From Vagococcus silagei (lineage in GTDB: Bacteria; Bacillota; Bacilli; Lactobacillales; Vagococcaceae): a stretch of DNA of 64,000 nucleotides. Below, piece after piece: positions 28,001 to 37,696 of the stretch. Under the pieces are notes generated by a model that did no database searches, was not told the origin of the DNA, and saw nothing but the letters and a program-made list of their open reading frames with translations. Each line of letters starts with the position of its first letter. Positions within the stretch are counted from its first letter, which is position 1. The translations under genes and the position numbers were made by a program. The stretch lies in NCBI RefSeq assembly GCF_004795745.1, contig NZ_SDGV01000011.1:1-64000 (forward strand), given 5' to 3'.

Positions 28001-29128
28001 GTGAAACCAAGTATCTATAGAGAAAGTCAAGCAATAATCGATTTAGAGGCTATTCGTAACAATGTTAGAAATGAATGCGCGCGTTTAACTTCTGAGCAGG
28101 AACTTTTTGCGGTTGTTAAAGCGAATGGCTATGGGCATGGAGCTGTTAAAGTAGCCCAAGCAGCAAAAGAAGCGGGTGCTACAGGATTTTGTGTTTCTGA
28201 TTTAAGTGAAGCGATTGAACTTAGAGAAGCAAATCTAAGTGATGAACCAATTTTAGTGTTAAGTTATGTTAATCCGAAATATGCAAAAATTGCGTTGGAC
28301 CAAAATATTAGCTTAACTGCAACAAGTTTGCAGTGGCTGACTGAAACTGAACAGGAACTAACTAAGGCTAGTACAACAGAAAAGTTAAAAGTCCATTTAA
28401 AAATTGATACCGGCATGGGACGAGTTGGTCTAAGAGATGAATCAGAATTTGAACAAGCATCAGAGTTGTTTAAAACAAGTTCTACTTTAGAAATGGAAGG
28501 GCTATTTACTCATTTTGCAACAGCTGATAGTGTTGCCGTTGACTATTTTGAACATCAACAGGCAAAATTTTTGAATGCTAAATCATACTTTAATCAAAAA
28601 ATCCGCTATATTCATACCTCCAACTCAGCAACAGCCTTATGGCATCAGGGATGGGAAAGTAATGTGATTCGTTTTGGTGATGCGATGTACGGCATGAATC
28701 CAAGCGGTGTAGCACTTGAAGAACCATTTAAATTAATGCCAGCACTATCTTTAGAAACGGTCATTACTCATATTAAAGAGTTACCACCGCATGAAAAAAT
28801 TGGTTACGGCATTACTTATGAGACTACTGATAATGAATGGATTGGTACACTTCCAATTGGTTATGCCGATGGGCTAAGACGTAAGTATCAAGGATTTAGA
28901 GTGATTGTTGATGGAGAATACGCACCAATTGTCGGTAGAATTTGTATGGATCAATGTATGATTCGACTTAAGCAAGTTTATCCAATTGGTACTAAAGTGA
29001 CCATTATTGGTGATAATGGTGATCGTAATAATTCAGCTCAAGATGCAGCGGAGTATATCGAAACGATTAATTATGAAGTGACATGTGCTCTTTCAGACCG
29101 CTTACCACGAATTTATTTGAACGAATAA
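28001..29128 (+). CDS. alr: Alanine racemase
   Basis: Pyridoxal-phosphate enzyme that makes D-alanine for peptidoglycan. The cofactor lysine is Lys40 in FAVVKANGYGHG; the second catalytic residue, a tyrosine, is in KIGYGITYE near 268. RVGLRDE, HTSNSATA and RICMDQCMI motifs are present. Start is GTG at 28001 with AAAGAGGCG upstream. Length 375 residues is standard. A DEAD-box helicase gene follows about 100 bp later. Confidence 0.96.
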   Translation: MKPSIYRESQAIIDLEAIRNNVRNECARLTSEQELFAVVKANGYGHGAVKVAQAAKEAGATGFCVSDLSEAIELREANLSDEPILVLSYVNPKYAKIALDQNISLTATSLQWLTETEQELTKASTTEKLKVHLKIDTGMGRVGLRDESEFEQASELFKTSSTLEMEGLFTHFATADSVAVDYFEHQQAKFLNAKSYFNQKIRYIHTSNSATALWHQGWESNVIRFGDAMYGMNPSGVALEEPFKLMPALSLETVITHIKELPPHEKIGYGITYETTDNEWIGTLPIGYADGLRRKYQGFRVIVDGEYAPIVGRICMDQCMIRLKQVYPIGTKVTIIGDNGDRNNSAQDAAEYIETINYEVTCALSDRLPRIYLNE

Positions 29129-29231
29129 TTAAGAAAATTCGAATTTACTTTAATTAAACCTGTAAAAATGTTGATTTAATGTTATAATTCGCAAGTAGAA
29201 ATTTTAGAAACAAGAAAGAAGGTGGATTTAA

Positions 29232-30581
29232 ATGACAACAGAATTCAAAAGTTTTAATTTAAAACCGTTTATCATGGAAGCATTGGATGCCAAGAATTTC
29301 AATGAACCAACAGAGGTTCAAAATAAATTAATTCCAGTCATTCTTAAAAATAAGAGCGTCGTAGGTGAATCTCAAACAGGATCAGGAAAAACACATACCT
29401 TTTTGATTCCAATTATGGAGAAACTTGACGCGACAAAAGATCAAGTCCAAGCAATTGTTACAACGCCAAGTCGTGAATTGGCAGATCAAATCTATCAAGC
29501 AGCAGTTCAGATGGCTGAATTTTCAGAAACCGAAATACGAGTTGCTAATTACGTGGGTGGAACTGATAAAAAAAGACAAGTTGAAAAGCTTAAAAATCAA
29601 CAACCCCATATTGTAATTGGTACACCAGGAAGAATTTTAGATTTAATAGAGAGCCAAGCATTAAAAACATTTACGGCTGAAACTTTAGTCATTGATGAAG
29701 CAGACATGACTTTAGATATGGGATTCTTAGAAGAAGTTGATAAGATTGCAAGTACGCTACCGACAAACTTACAAATGCTAGTCTTTTCAGCAACAATTCC
29801 TGAAAATCTAAAACCATTCTTAAAAAAATATATGGAAAACCCTGTAGTAGAACATATCAAAAATGAAACCGTTATTTCAGATACAATTGATAACTGGTTG
29901 ATTTCGACTAAAGGACAAGATAACAATAAATTGATTTATGACTTGTTAACGGTTGGACATCCATATTTAGCAATGGTTTTTGCTAATACCAAACAACGTG
30001 TGAATGAAATTTCTGAGTATTTGAAACAGCAAGGCTTAAAAGTTGCGACAATTCATGGTGATATTCAACCTCGAGAAAGAAAAAGAGTGATGAAATCAAT
30101 CCAAAATCTTGATTTCCAATATGTTGTGGCGACCGATTTAGCAGCCAGAGGGATTGATATTGAAGGCGTATCTCATGTTATTAACGCTGAAGTTCCAACA
30201 GACTTAGAATTCTTTATTCACCGTGTAGGTCGTACTGGACGTAATGGCATGAGCGGAGTAGCTATTACTCTTTATGAACCTCAAGATGAAGAAGCAATCA
30301 ATGCACTAGAAAAATTAGGTATTAATTTTGACCCTAAAGCAATTCGACAAGGTGAAATTGTTGATTCTTATGACCGTAACCGTCGTAAACAGCGTGAAAA
30401 ATCACAAAAACAATTAGATACAAAAATGATTGGTTTAGTTAAGAAGAAAAAGAAAAAAATTAAACCAGGATATAAGCGTAAAATCCAAGTGGCGATTTCT
30501 GATAATGAAAAACAAAAACGTAAAATTGAACGTCGACATTCAGATCGCGCGAAACGCAAAGCAAGAAAACAAGATTATTAA
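29232..30581 (+). CDS. DEAD-box ATP-dependent RNA helicase
   Basis: RNA helicase of about 449 residues, closest in layout to CshB of Bacilli. Q motif NEPTEVQNKLIPVIL, Walker A GESQTGSGKTHTF, DEAD box VIDEADMTLDMG, SAT motif VFSATIP, and HRVGRTGRNGMSG motif VI are all present. The C-terminal 60 residues are strongly basic (KKKKKKIKPGYKRK), an RNA-binding tail. AAGAAGGTGG precedes the ATG. It probably acts in ribosome assembly or mRNA turnover in the cold; that is from family knowledge. Confidence 0.94.
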   Translation: MTTEFKSFNLKPFIMEALDAKNFNEPTEVQNKLIPVILKNKSVVGESQTGSGKTHTFLIPIMEKLDATKDQVQAIVTTPSRELADQIYQAAVQMAEFSETEIRVANYVGGTDKKRQVEKLKNQQPHIVIGTPGRILDLIESQALKTFTAETLVIDEADMTLDMGFLEEVDKIASTLPTNLQMLVFSATIPENLKPFLKKYMENPVVEHIKNETVISDTIDNWLISTKGQDNNKLIYDLLTVGHPYLAMVFANTKQRVNEISEYLKQQGLKVATIHGDIQPRERKRVMKSIQNLDFQYVVATDLAARGIDIEGVSHVINAEVPTDLEFFIHRVGRTGRNGMSGVAITLYEPQDEEAINALEKLGINFDPKAIRQGEIVDSYDRNRRKQREKSQKQLDTKMIGLVKKKKKKIKPGYKRKIQVAISDNEKQKRKIERRHSDRAKRKARKQDY

Positions 30582-30584
30582 AAT

Positions 30585-30633
30585 AAAACCATCATCTGTA
30601 ACAGTTTGAAGACTATTCAGTGATGGTTTTTCA
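30585..30633 (+). terminator. Intrinsic terminator after the DEAD-box gene
   Basis: AAAACCATCA (30585-30594) pairs with TGATGGTTTT (30621-30630), extended by CTG/CAG, followed by T residues. Confidence 0.8.
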
Positions 30634-30754
30634 ATATTGTAAAACAATCGCATACTTTTTATATGGCGAATGACTTTTTTATTAAAAATCATAGAAAAAT
30701 CACTTAATTCCGCTATAATAAAAGTAATACAAAAATAAGTAGGTGCAACTATTC

Positions 30755-31117
30755 ATGATTTTTTATACTTGTGGCTGGATGATGGTGATTCTTGCCATCG
30801 TTTATACAATTTATCCATCGAAGAAACTACATTATAAATATGGCTACCGTACACCAAGAGCAAGAGAGAATGAGAAAACCTTCCGATTTGCTCAAAAATG
30901 TGCAAGAAATATGTTATTCTTAGTAGGAGGGATCACGCTTTTAATAGGTTTTTTATTAAAGACATTTGGAATGACGCAATTTTTTATTCTTGAGTTTTTA
31001 TTTATCGTGATTCCAATAGCAACCTTTTTCTACTTAGTTGAAAGAAAAATAGAAATATTTGCGGATCAAACTAATCCAATCCGGGAGGAAATGACAAATG
31101 AAACTATTAATGATTGA
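30755..31117 (+). CDS. SdpI/YhfL-like integral membrane protein
   Basis: A 120-residue membrane protein with three hydrophobic segments: residues about 1-20, 53-73 and 78-98. Between the first two lies YGYRTPRARENEKTFRFAQK, the conserved signature of the SdpI C-terminal domain (YGYRTP then W/F and A). In Bacillus SdpI gives immunity to the SdpC toxin and signals to its repressor. An upstream in-frame GTG exists at 30743; the ATG at 30755 has AGGTG at proper distance. Its end overlaps the response regulator start by 20 bp, so it is translated with the two-component system. A sensing or immunity role is inferred from context. Confidence 0.7.
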   Translation: MIFYTCGWMMVILAIVYTIYPSKKLHYKYGYRTPRARENEKTFRFAQKCARNMLFLVGGITLLIGFLLKTFGMTQFFILEFLFIVIPIATFFYLVERKIEIFADQTNPIREEMTNETIND

Positions 31118-31826
31118 AGACAATGAATCAGTATCAGAAATGATGAAGATGTTTTTTCTAAATGAAAGTTGGGATGTTACCTTTGCTTTTGATGGTAAAG
31201 AAGGACTTGACGATTTTTTAGAAGCGCCTGAATCGTGGGATATGATTACGTTAGATTTAAACTTACCAACAATGGACGGCATGACTGTTTGTCGTGAAAT
31301 TAGAAAAGTCTCAAAAACAGTACCAATTATCATGCTAACGGCTAGAGATTCTGAGAGTGATCAAGTGATTGGTTTAGAAATGGGAGCAGACGACTATGTG
31401 ACTAAACCATTTAGTCCATTAACTTTAATCGCTAGAATTAAAGCCTTGCATCGTCGTTCTTCAATTGTTGAAGTCGTACCTGAAGAGGTAGCACCGATTG
31501 AAAATACTGAGTTTGATGTTATTACAGAGCACTTTAAAATGAATACTAAAACACGAGAAGTTTATTTAGAAGATAAGCCGATTGAAGGTTTAACACCAAA
31601 AGAATTTGATTTACTCTTTACGTTAGCTAAAAAACCTAAACAAGTTTTTTCTCGTGAAAAATTGCTTGAGCTTGTATGGGATTATCAATATTTTGGTGAT
31701 GAGCGAACTGTAGACGCGCATATCAAGAAATTACGTCAAAAAATTGAAAAAGTGGGCGCACAAGTCATTCAAACAGTATGGGGTGTCGGCTATAAATTCG
31801 ATGATTCAGGAGTCGATACCAAATGA
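31098..31826 (+). CDS. OmpR-family response regulator
   Basis: A 242-residue two-component regulator. Receiver domain: acidic pair in MIEDNES, phospho-acceptor Asp53 in ITLDLNLPTMDG, conserved Thr in MLTARDS and Lys in DDYVTKPF. The C-terminal winged helix begins about residue 140 (LTPKEFDLLFTLAKKPKQVFSREKLLELVW, DERTVDAHIKKLRQKIE). GGGAGG lies before the ATG inside the SdpI-like gene. It overlaps the kinase gene by 4 bp. Target genes cannot be deduced, and I do not assign it to a named system. Confidence 0.95.
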   Translation: MKLLMIEDNESVSEMMKMFFLNESWDVTFAFDGKEGLDDFLEAPESWDMITLDLNLPTMDGMTVCREIRKVSKTVPIIMLTARDSESDQVIGLEMGADDYVTKPFSPLTLIARIKALHRRSSIVEVVPEEVAPIENTEFDVITEHFKMNTKTREVYLEDKPIEGLTPKEFDLLFTLAKKPKQVFSREKLLELVWDYQYFGDERTVDAHIKKLRQKIEKVGAQVIQTVWGVGYKFDDSGVDTK

Positions 31827-33259
31827 AATACCTTTTACAGCAAATGATTGCCTTTTTCGTTATCATTTTGACTGTATTATTAATTTTTGGCTTGTCATTC
31901 ACGCAATTTACCAAAAGTGCAGCGCGAGAGTCTAGTTATGAACAACTAAATGGTTATTCAGAAACGGTTATTTCGAATATGCAAACATTCAATTGGAACT
32001 TAGAGGAATCAATTGATACAATGCAAACAATCTTGCGGACGCAAAATGTTGGTTTTTACGTTTTAGATGAAAATTTAGTGGCAACTTATCCGAAAAAAGA
32101 TAAAGGTCAAACTGGTAAAAATTTAGTATCTAAAGAAGAACTAGAAACGTTAAAATCAGGTCAACCGATAAAGAAAATGGTCAAAGAAAGTACAATTGAT
32201 GCCAATAAGGCAACAATTTCGTTATTTATCCAACCTTTATTCTCACGGGAATTTAAATTTCAAGGTTTGTTACTTGTCTATCAACCAGCCAGTAACATTA
32301 ATAAAAGCGTAAGCTCGCTAACACAAAACTTAATGCGTGGTTTTCTGATTTCTTCAATAATTGCAGTCATTATCAGCTACGCTTATGCAAAATTTCAAGT
32401 TAATCGCATTAATCGCATGCGTAAAGCAACAAGACAAGTTGCCAACGGTAACTTTGATGTGCACCTTGAAGTAAAAAATAATGATGAACTTGATGATTTA
32501 GCTACTGATTTTAATCAAATGACGTTGGCATTGAAAGAGTCTCACCAAGAAATTGAACGGCAGGAAGAACGACGTCGGAATTTCATGGCTGATGTTGCCC
32601 ACGAGATGAGAACACCATTAACGACAATTAATGGCATGTTAGAAGGTTTTATCTATAACGCAATTCCAGAAGATCAGCGGGAGAATGGCTTAAATTTAAT
32701 GAAAAATGAGACAACTCGTTTAATTCGTTTAGTTAACGAAAACCTAGATTACGAAAAAATTCTAACCAATCAAATTAGCATTGCACCACAAAAACTGAAT
32801 GCGACTGACGTTTTAGAAACAATCAAGACGCAATTAGATCAAAAAGCAAAAGATAAAAATAATGAGATCATTTTAATATCTGACGCTCCTGTCGAGTTAT
32901 TTGCAGATCATGACCGCTTTGTTCAAATTATTGTTAACTTAGTGACCAATGCAATTCAGTTTACAGAAGATGGTGAAATTAGAATTGAAGCAGTTCGTGG
33001 TTACCTTGAGACAACAATCAAAATCAGTGATACTGGAATGGGTATATCTGAAGAAGATTTAATTAACATTTGGGATCGCTATTACAAAGCTGATCCATCG
33101 CGAAAGAATACAAAATACGGTGAATCTGGTCTGGGACTTTCAATTGTTGATCAATTGGTCCGACTTCATAAAGGAAAAATTGAAGTTGAAAGTGTCCTGG
33201 GTGAAGGAACGACTTTTAGTGTGACTTTCCCGGATAAACCAGAAGAAACGAACGAATAA
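31823..33259 (+). CDS. Sensor histidine kinase with HAMP domain
   Basis: A 478-residue membrane kinase. First transmembrane helix about residues 8-30, an extracellular sensing region of some 135 residues, second helix about 175-192, then HAMP, a coiled linker and the HisKA domain with phospho-acceptor His260 in DVAHEMRTPLTTI. The ATP-binding domain carries NLVTNAIQFT (N box), DTGMGIS (G1) and GESGLGLSI (G2). It is co-transcribed with its regulator, and a terminator closes the three-gene unit. The signal is unknown; the adjacent SdpI-like protein suggests a membrane-stress or peptide cue. Confidence 0.95.
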   Translation: MKYLLQQMIAFFVIILTVLLIFGLSFTQFTKSAARESSYEQLNGYSETVISNMQTFNWNLEESIDTMQTILRTQNVGFYVLDENLVATYPKKDKGQTGKNLVSKEELETLKSGQPIKKMVKESTIDANKATISLFIQPLFSREFKFQGLLLVYQPASNINKSVSSLTQNLMRGFLISSIIAVIISYAYAKFQVNRINRMRKATRQVANGNFDVHLEVKNNDELDDLATDFNQMTLALKESHQEIERQEERRRNFMADVAHEMRTPLTTINGMLEGFIYNAIPEDQRENGLNLMKNETTRLIRLVNENLDYEKILTNQISIAPQKLNATDVLETIKTQLDQKAKDKNNEIILISDAPVELFADHDRFVQIIVNLVTNAIQFTEDGEIRIEAVRGYLETTIKISDTGMGISEEDLINIWDRYYKADPSRKNTKYGESGLGLSIVDQLVRLHKGKIEVESVLGEGTTFSVTFPDKPEETNE

Positions 33260-33265
33260 AAGATT

Positions 33266-33314
33266 AAAGATAAGTAATGAACAGCTTTTACTGTTTCATT
33301 ACTTATCTTTTTTT
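33266..33314 (+). terminator. Intrinsic terminator after the two-component genes
   Basis: AAAGATAAGTAATGAACAG pairs with CTGTTTCATTACTTATCTTT with one bulge, followed by T residues. Confidence 0.9.
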
Positions 33315-33349
33315 GATACACTGGAAAAGAAACTACTGAGGTGATGTGA

Positions 33350-33634
33350 ATGAAGGAAAATTATAGTTATCCCTTAAATCCCGAATGGACAACTGAAGAA
33401 ATTATTAAAGTGATGCAACTTTGGGAAGTATTAGAAAAAGTCTACGAAAATAAAGTAACTGCAGAAGAATTCAACGACGCTTATCGTTCATTCAAAGAAG
33501 TCGTTCGAAGTATTGGTGAAGAACGTCAATTAGGTAATGAATACGAAGAGCTTACAGGATACTCATTGTATCGTGTTGCAAAACTATCCCGAAATCAAAA
33601 AACAGGACCGATAAATAAAAAGGAGCTGATCTAA
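33350..33634 (+). CDS. UPF0223 family protein (YktA-like)
   Basis: A 94-residue protein of the UPF0223 family, known only as a conserved Firmicute protein of unknown function. The pattern YPLNPEWTTEEIIKVMQLW at the N-terminus and FKEVVRSIGEERQL and GYSLYRVAKL later are the family signature. It is mostly helical. GAGGTGATG precedes the ATG. It is followed by the inositol monophosphatase gene within two bases, as yktA lies near yktC in Bacillus. Confidence 0.88.
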   Translation: MKENYSYPLNPEWTTEEIIKVMQLWEVLEKVYENKVTAEEFNDAYRSFKEVVRSIGEERQLGNEYEELTGYSLYRVAKLSRNQKTGPINKKELI

Positions 33635-33635
33635 A

Positions 33636-34403
33636 ATGGAACAGGAACTACTTTTAACTGTCAAATCTTGGGTTATTGAAGCGGGGGAACAAATCAAAGA
33701 ATCTCTGAAATCGTCAATTGAGGTTGATATAAAATCAAATCGTCGTGATTTAGTGACCAATATTGATAAAGCAACAGAAGCATTTTTAGTAGATAAAATA
33801 AAAGCAGCATACCCGAATGATCATATTGTTGGCGAAGAAGGGATTAGTGATAAACCTGAAACTGTTGCTGGACGCGTTTGGGTCATTGACCCAATTGACG
33901 GCACAATGAACTTTGTTTTACAACAGCGTAATTTCTGTGTCATGATTGGTATTTTTGAAGACGGAGAGCCAAAACTAGGCTTTATTTACGATGTGATGGC
34001 CAATCGCTTTGTGTACGGTGGAAAATCAACTGGTGTTTACTTAAATGATACGAAATTAGCACCTGTTGAAAATACTTCACTTGCTGATGGCTTGATGGGT
34101 TCTAACGGTTCGATGTTTGCTCATGATGTTCATGGCACGCAAAAAGTTGGCAATGAAGCAATGGGTGTTCGAATCTTGGGTTGTGCTGGCTTAGATTTTT
34201 TAAGTGTCATTTGTGGCGAACAATGTGGTTATATTTCAAATTTAGCACCTTGGGATTACGCAGCTGGCGTTGCATTAAGTGAACCGCTAGGTCTAAAATG
34301 CTCGTATTTATCAGGAAAACCGTACCATATTTTGGATGGTCGTGAGTATTTTATTGTCGCAACAACGCAAACATATCAAGACGCAATGGTAATTTTAAAT
34401 TAA
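33636..34403 (+). CDS. Inositol monophosphatase family protein
   Basis: Mg-dependent phosphatase of 255 residues, similar to YktC/SuhB. Metal and substrate motifs are DIKSNRRDLVTNIDKATE, GEEGI (the first catalytic Glu), and WVIDPIDGTMNFVLQQ; WDYAAGVAL is the C-terminal family motif. AAGGAG before the ATG lies in the end of the UPF0223 gene, so the two are translationally coupled. Natural substrates in Firmicutes include NADP and fructose bisphosphate for related enzymes; the sequence does not decide. Confidence 0.92.
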   Translation: MEQELLLTVKSWVIEAGEQIKESLKSSIEVDIKSNRRDLVTNIDKATEAFLVDKIKAAYPNDHIVGEEGISDKPETVAGRVWVIDPIDGTMNFVLQQRNFCVMIGIFEDGEPKLGFIYDVMANRFVYGGKSTGVYLNDTKLAPVENTSLADGLMGSNGSMFAHDVHGTQKVGNEAMGVRILGCAGLDFLSVICGEQCGYISNLAPWDYAAGVALSEPLGLKCSYLSGKPYHILDGREYFIVATTQTYQDAMVILN

Positions 34404-34413
34404 ATTTCTGTAA

Positions 34414-34449
34414 TTCTGAAAATTTTTTCTTTTTTTCAGAAGATTTTTT
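34414..34449 (+). terminator. Intrinsic terminator between the phosphatase gene and typA
   Basis: TTCTGAAAA (34414-34422) pairs with the TTTTCAGAA ending at 34441, followed by GATTTTTTTT. The -10 element TATAAT at 34453-34458 for typA begins directly after it. Confidence 0.7.
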
Positions 34450-34525
34450 TGTTATAATTAACAGTCGGTAAAATTAAAGATAATTTTATCTTTGTTTTTT
34501 TAAATAGTGAGGAGAATGTATTAAA

Positions 34526-36370
34526 GTGAAATTAAGAGAAGATATCCGTAACGTAGCAATTATTGCCCACGTTGACCACGGTAAAACAACATTAGTCGAT
34601 GAGTTACTAAAACAGTCTAATACATTAGATGGACATCAACAATTACAAGAACGTGCGATGGACTCAGGGGATATTGAAAAAGAACGTGGAATTACCATTT
34701 TAGCTAAAAATACAGCAATCAATTATAATGGTAAACATATTAATATTTTAGATACACCAGGACATGCGGACTTCGGTGGTGAAGTTGAACGTATTATGAA
34801 AATGGTTGATGGTGTAATTCTTGTTGTGGATGCTTATGAAGGTACAATGCCGCAAACGCGTTTTGTATTGAAAAAAGCCTTAGAACAAAAATTAACTCCA
34901 ATTGTCGTAGTTAACAAAATTGACAAAGCGACAGCTCGTCCAGCAGAAGTTATTGACGAAGTTTTAGAATTGTTTATTGAACTAGGTGCAGATGACGAAC
35001 AATTAGAATTCCCAGTTGTGTATGCTGCAGCAGTAAATGGAACTTCAAGTCTTTCTGATGATCCTGCTGATCAAGAACCAACAATGAACTACATCTATGA
35101 TGCAATTTTAGAGCATATTCCTGCTCCAGTTGATAATAGTGATGAACCATTACAATTCCAAGTGTCATTATTAGACTATAATGATTACGTTGGACGTATC
35201 GGAATTGGTCGTGTCTTCAGAGGAACTATGAGAGTTGGCGATCAAGTTGCTTTAATGAAACTTGACGGCGAAGTTAAGAAATTCCGTGTGACAAAACTTT
35301 TAGGATTCCTTGGATTAGAACGTGTTGAAATTCAAGAAGCTAAAGCCGGTGATTTAATTGCCGTTTCTGGTATGGAAGACATTTTCGTTGGTGAAACTGT
35401 GACACCAGTTGATCATCAAGATGCTTTACCTGTCTTACATATTGACGAACCAACTTTACAAATGACATTTTTAGTTAACAATTCACCTTTTGCAGGTCGC
35501 GAAGGTAAACATGTCACTGCTCGTAAAATTGAAGAACGTTTATCTAACCAACTTCAAACAGACGTTTCATTAAAAGTTGAACCAACAGATTCACCAGATA
35601 AATGGATCGTTTCTGGTCGTGGTGAACTACATTTATCAATTTTAATTGAAAATATGCGTCGTGAAGGCTTTGAATTACAAGTTTCACGTCCAAGTGTAAT
35701 TTACCGTGATGTTGATGGCGTTTTATGTGAACCATTTGAACGTGTACAAATTGATACACCAGAGGAATACATGGGTGGAGTTATTGAGTCTCTAGGTCAA
35801 CGTAAAGCTGAAATGCAAGATATGATTAATAATGGGAATGGCCAAGTTCGTTTGATTTTCCAAGCACCAGCTCGTGGTTTAATTGGTTATTCAACTGAAT
35901 TTATGTCATTAACACGTGGTTATGGAATCATGAACCACACGTTTGACTCATATCTACCAGTTATTTCTGGACTTCAAACTGGCCGTCGTAATGGTGCGTT
36001 AGTTTCAATCGATCAAGGTAAAGCAACAACTTATTCAATCATGAGTATTGAAGAACGTGGTACAGTTTATGTTGAACCTGGTACGGAAGTCTATGAAGGC
36101 ATGATTATTGGTCAAAATAGTCGTGAAAATGACTTAGGTGTAAATATCACTAAGGCTAAACAAATGACTAACGTTCGTTCTGCCAATAAAGACCAAACAG
36201 CTGTCATTAAACGTCCAAAAATTCTAACTCTTGAAGAATCATTACAATTCTTGAATGATGATGAATATTGTGAAGTAACACCAGAAAGCATTCGTTTAAG
36301 AAAACAAGTCTTAAACAAAGCTGAACGTGAAAAAGCTGCTAAGAAAAAGAAAACAGCTTCAAATAGTTAA
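34526..36370 (+). CDS. typA: Translational GTPase TypA/BipA
   Basis: Ribosome-associated GTPase related to EF-G, involved in 50S assembly and stress adaptation. G motifs: [10 protein letters not shown] (G1), RGITI (G2), DTPGHADF (G3), NKIDK (G4). C-terminal domains include [22 protein letters not shown] and the lysine-rich tail. Length 614 residues is normal. The start is GTG at 34526 with GAGGAG at 34508-34514. It has its own promoter region and terminator. Confidence 0.97.
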   Translation: MKLREDIRNVAIIAHVDHGKTTLVDELLKQSNTLDGHQQLQERAMDSGDIEKERGITILAKNTAINYNGKHINILDTPGHADFGGEVERIMKMVDGVILVVDAYEGTMPQTRFVLKKALEQKLTPIVVVNKIDKATARPAEVIDEVLELFIELGADDEQLEFPVVYAAAVNGTSSLSDDPADQEPTMNYIYDAILEHIPAPVDNSDEPLQFQVSLLDYNDYVGRIGIGRVFRGTMRVGDQVALMKLDGEVKKFRVTKLLGFLGLERVEIQEAKAGDLIAVSGMEDIFVGETVTPVDHQDALPVLHIDEPTLQMTFLVNNSPFAGREGKHVTARKIEERLSNQLQTDVSLKVEPTDSPDKWIVSGRGELHLSILIENMRREGFELQVSRPSVIYRDVDGVLCEPFERVQIDTPEEYMGGVIESLGQRKAEMQDMINNGNGQVRLIFQAPARGLIGYSTEFMSLTRGYGIMNHTFDSYLPVISGLQTGRRNGALVSIDQGKATTYSIMSIEERGTVYVEPGTEVYEGMIIGQNSRENDLGVNITKAKQMTNVRSANKDQTAVIKRPKILTLEESLQFLNDDEYCEVTPESIRLRKQVLNKAEREKAAKKKKTASNS

Positions 36371-36374
36371 TTTT

Positions 36375-36416
36375 AAGGAACCCTTTTCGTATTTTTTATT
36401 GAAAAGGGTTCTTTTA
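36375..36416 (+). terminator. Intrinsic terminator after typA
   Basis: AAGGAACCCTTTTC pairs with GAAAAGGGTTCTTTT across a T-rich loop. Confidence 0.85.
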
Positions 36417-36542
36417 TTCTTCACAGAATAACCAATACTTTAAAGTATCCTTAAAAAAGTTAGTCCTTAAGTTGGATGTTTAGACAGACTTAATTCTATA
36501 TAATAGACTTAAGTCAAATATATCGAGATTGGAGAAAAATTG

Positions 36543-37574
36543 ATGAAAAAAGCAAAATTATTACTTAGCTCATTAATCGTACTAACTGGCATGTTAGTAG
36601 TTGGTACAACACATACAGCATATGCTGCTGAAAAAGGCAAAGATGAAGGTTGGGATGTACCTAACATCGCACTAGGAAACGGCTTGACTGAAGCTGAAAA
36701 ACAACAAACAACAGATATTTTAATGAAAGATTTAAATAAAATTTCGGATTTAAAAGGGGTCGATACCACAAAACACAATACTGTCGTTGTTCATGGAAAT
36801 GACTTAGTAAAATATGTGACTGACGTACCGGAATTTACAGCTAGTTCAAAAGCATATTCAAGTGCATTTATTGTCAGAACAAAGTCAGGTTCTGGAGTGA
36901 ATGTTGATATTGTGACACCTAATAATATTACCGCTCGTACTGAAGCGATGTATCGTTCTGCTGCTATTACAAGTGGTGTCTATGACGCGTACATTCGTAT
37001 CGGAAGCGTACGAACAATGGACGGAAGTGGCGCACTAGCAGGTATTTACAAAATCTATGATGAAGTTGCACCTGCCGAAAACAATAAGGAACAAACGCAA
37101 CGAGACGAAAAACGTGCTGTTGCACAAGAACAAATGAAAGTTGTTTCTGATATTGATAATCAAAATAAAGACAACAAAGACTACTCGTCAGAAAATATCT
37201 TAGTGATGTTAGCTGATATTCAAATGGAACTACAAAAAATCAATGACAAATTGAAAAATGCGCCAGCTGATGAAGTCCAAACACAAGTTGAAGAAGTTGT
37301 AACAAATCAGATTGATAAAAATGGGTTAACTGAAGCAATTACTCCAGAGTTAAAAACGGAAATTGTGAATAATATGGTTAACTTTACAAACACTGGTGCG
37401 ATTACAGATAATCAATTAACGAAACAATTAACAAATTTTAAAGATGATTTAGTGAAAAACGGTAGTGAATTTAAGAGCAATTTATTATCAGATGAAAATG
37501 TTGAAAAAGCCAAATCAGGTGCTTCTGGTCTTTGGCAATCCATCAAAGATTTCTTTAGTTCATTATTCAATTAA
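36543..37574 (+). CDS. Secreted DUF1002 family protein
   Basis: A 343-residue exported protein. A signal peptide covers about residues 1-28 (KLLLSSLIVLTGMLVVGTT then AYA-A cleavage site). The mature part shows the DUF1002 pattern VPNIALGNGLTEAEKQQT, a Thr/Ser-rich SAFIVRTKSGSGVNVDIVTP region and AAITSGVYDAYIRIGSVRTMDGSGALAGIYK, then a helical, Asn/Gln/Lys-rich C-terminal half. Function of the family is unknown; Bacillus YpuA is a member. GGAG lies ahead of the ATG at 36543. It is monocistronic with its own terminator. Confidence 0.85.
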   Translation: MKKAKLLLSSLIVLTGMLVVGTTHTAYAAEKGKDEGWDVPNIALGNGLTEAEKQQTTDILMKDLNKISDLKGVDTTKHNTVVVHGNDLVKYVTDVPEFTASSKAYSSAFIVRTKSGSGVNVDIVTPNNITARTEAMYRSAAITSGVYDAYIRIGSVRTMDGSGALAGIYKIYDEVAPAENNKEQTQRDEKRAVAQEQMKVVSDIDNQNKDNKDYSSENILVMLADIQMELQKINDKLKNAPADEVQTQVEEVVTNQIDKNGLTEAITPELKTEIVNNMVNFTNTGAITDNQLTKQLTNFKDDLVKNGSEFKSNLLSDENVEKAKSGASGLWQSIKDFFSSLFN

Positions 37575-37584
37575 TAATCGCTTG

Positions 37585-37612
37585 AAGCAGACTACAAGGT
37601 CTGCTTTTTTTA
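37585..37612 (+). terminator. Intrinsic terminator after the DUF1002 gene
   Basis: AAGCAGAC (37585-37592) pairs with GTCTGCTT (37599-37606), then TTTTTT. Confidence 0.85.
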
Positions 37613-37696
37613 TAATATGAGTTTTTAATTTTGGATATATCTGAACACGAAAGAGTGTTATACTAAAGTTACATGGAAAAGTGAAAGGAAGAAAAT

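Noticed and set aside
36509-36778. Antisense open frame over the start of the DUF1002 gene
   Set aside because: No ribosome-binding site or recognisable protein; it mirrors a well-supported gene with a signal peptide, as do other antisense frames over topA, clpB, parE and parC.
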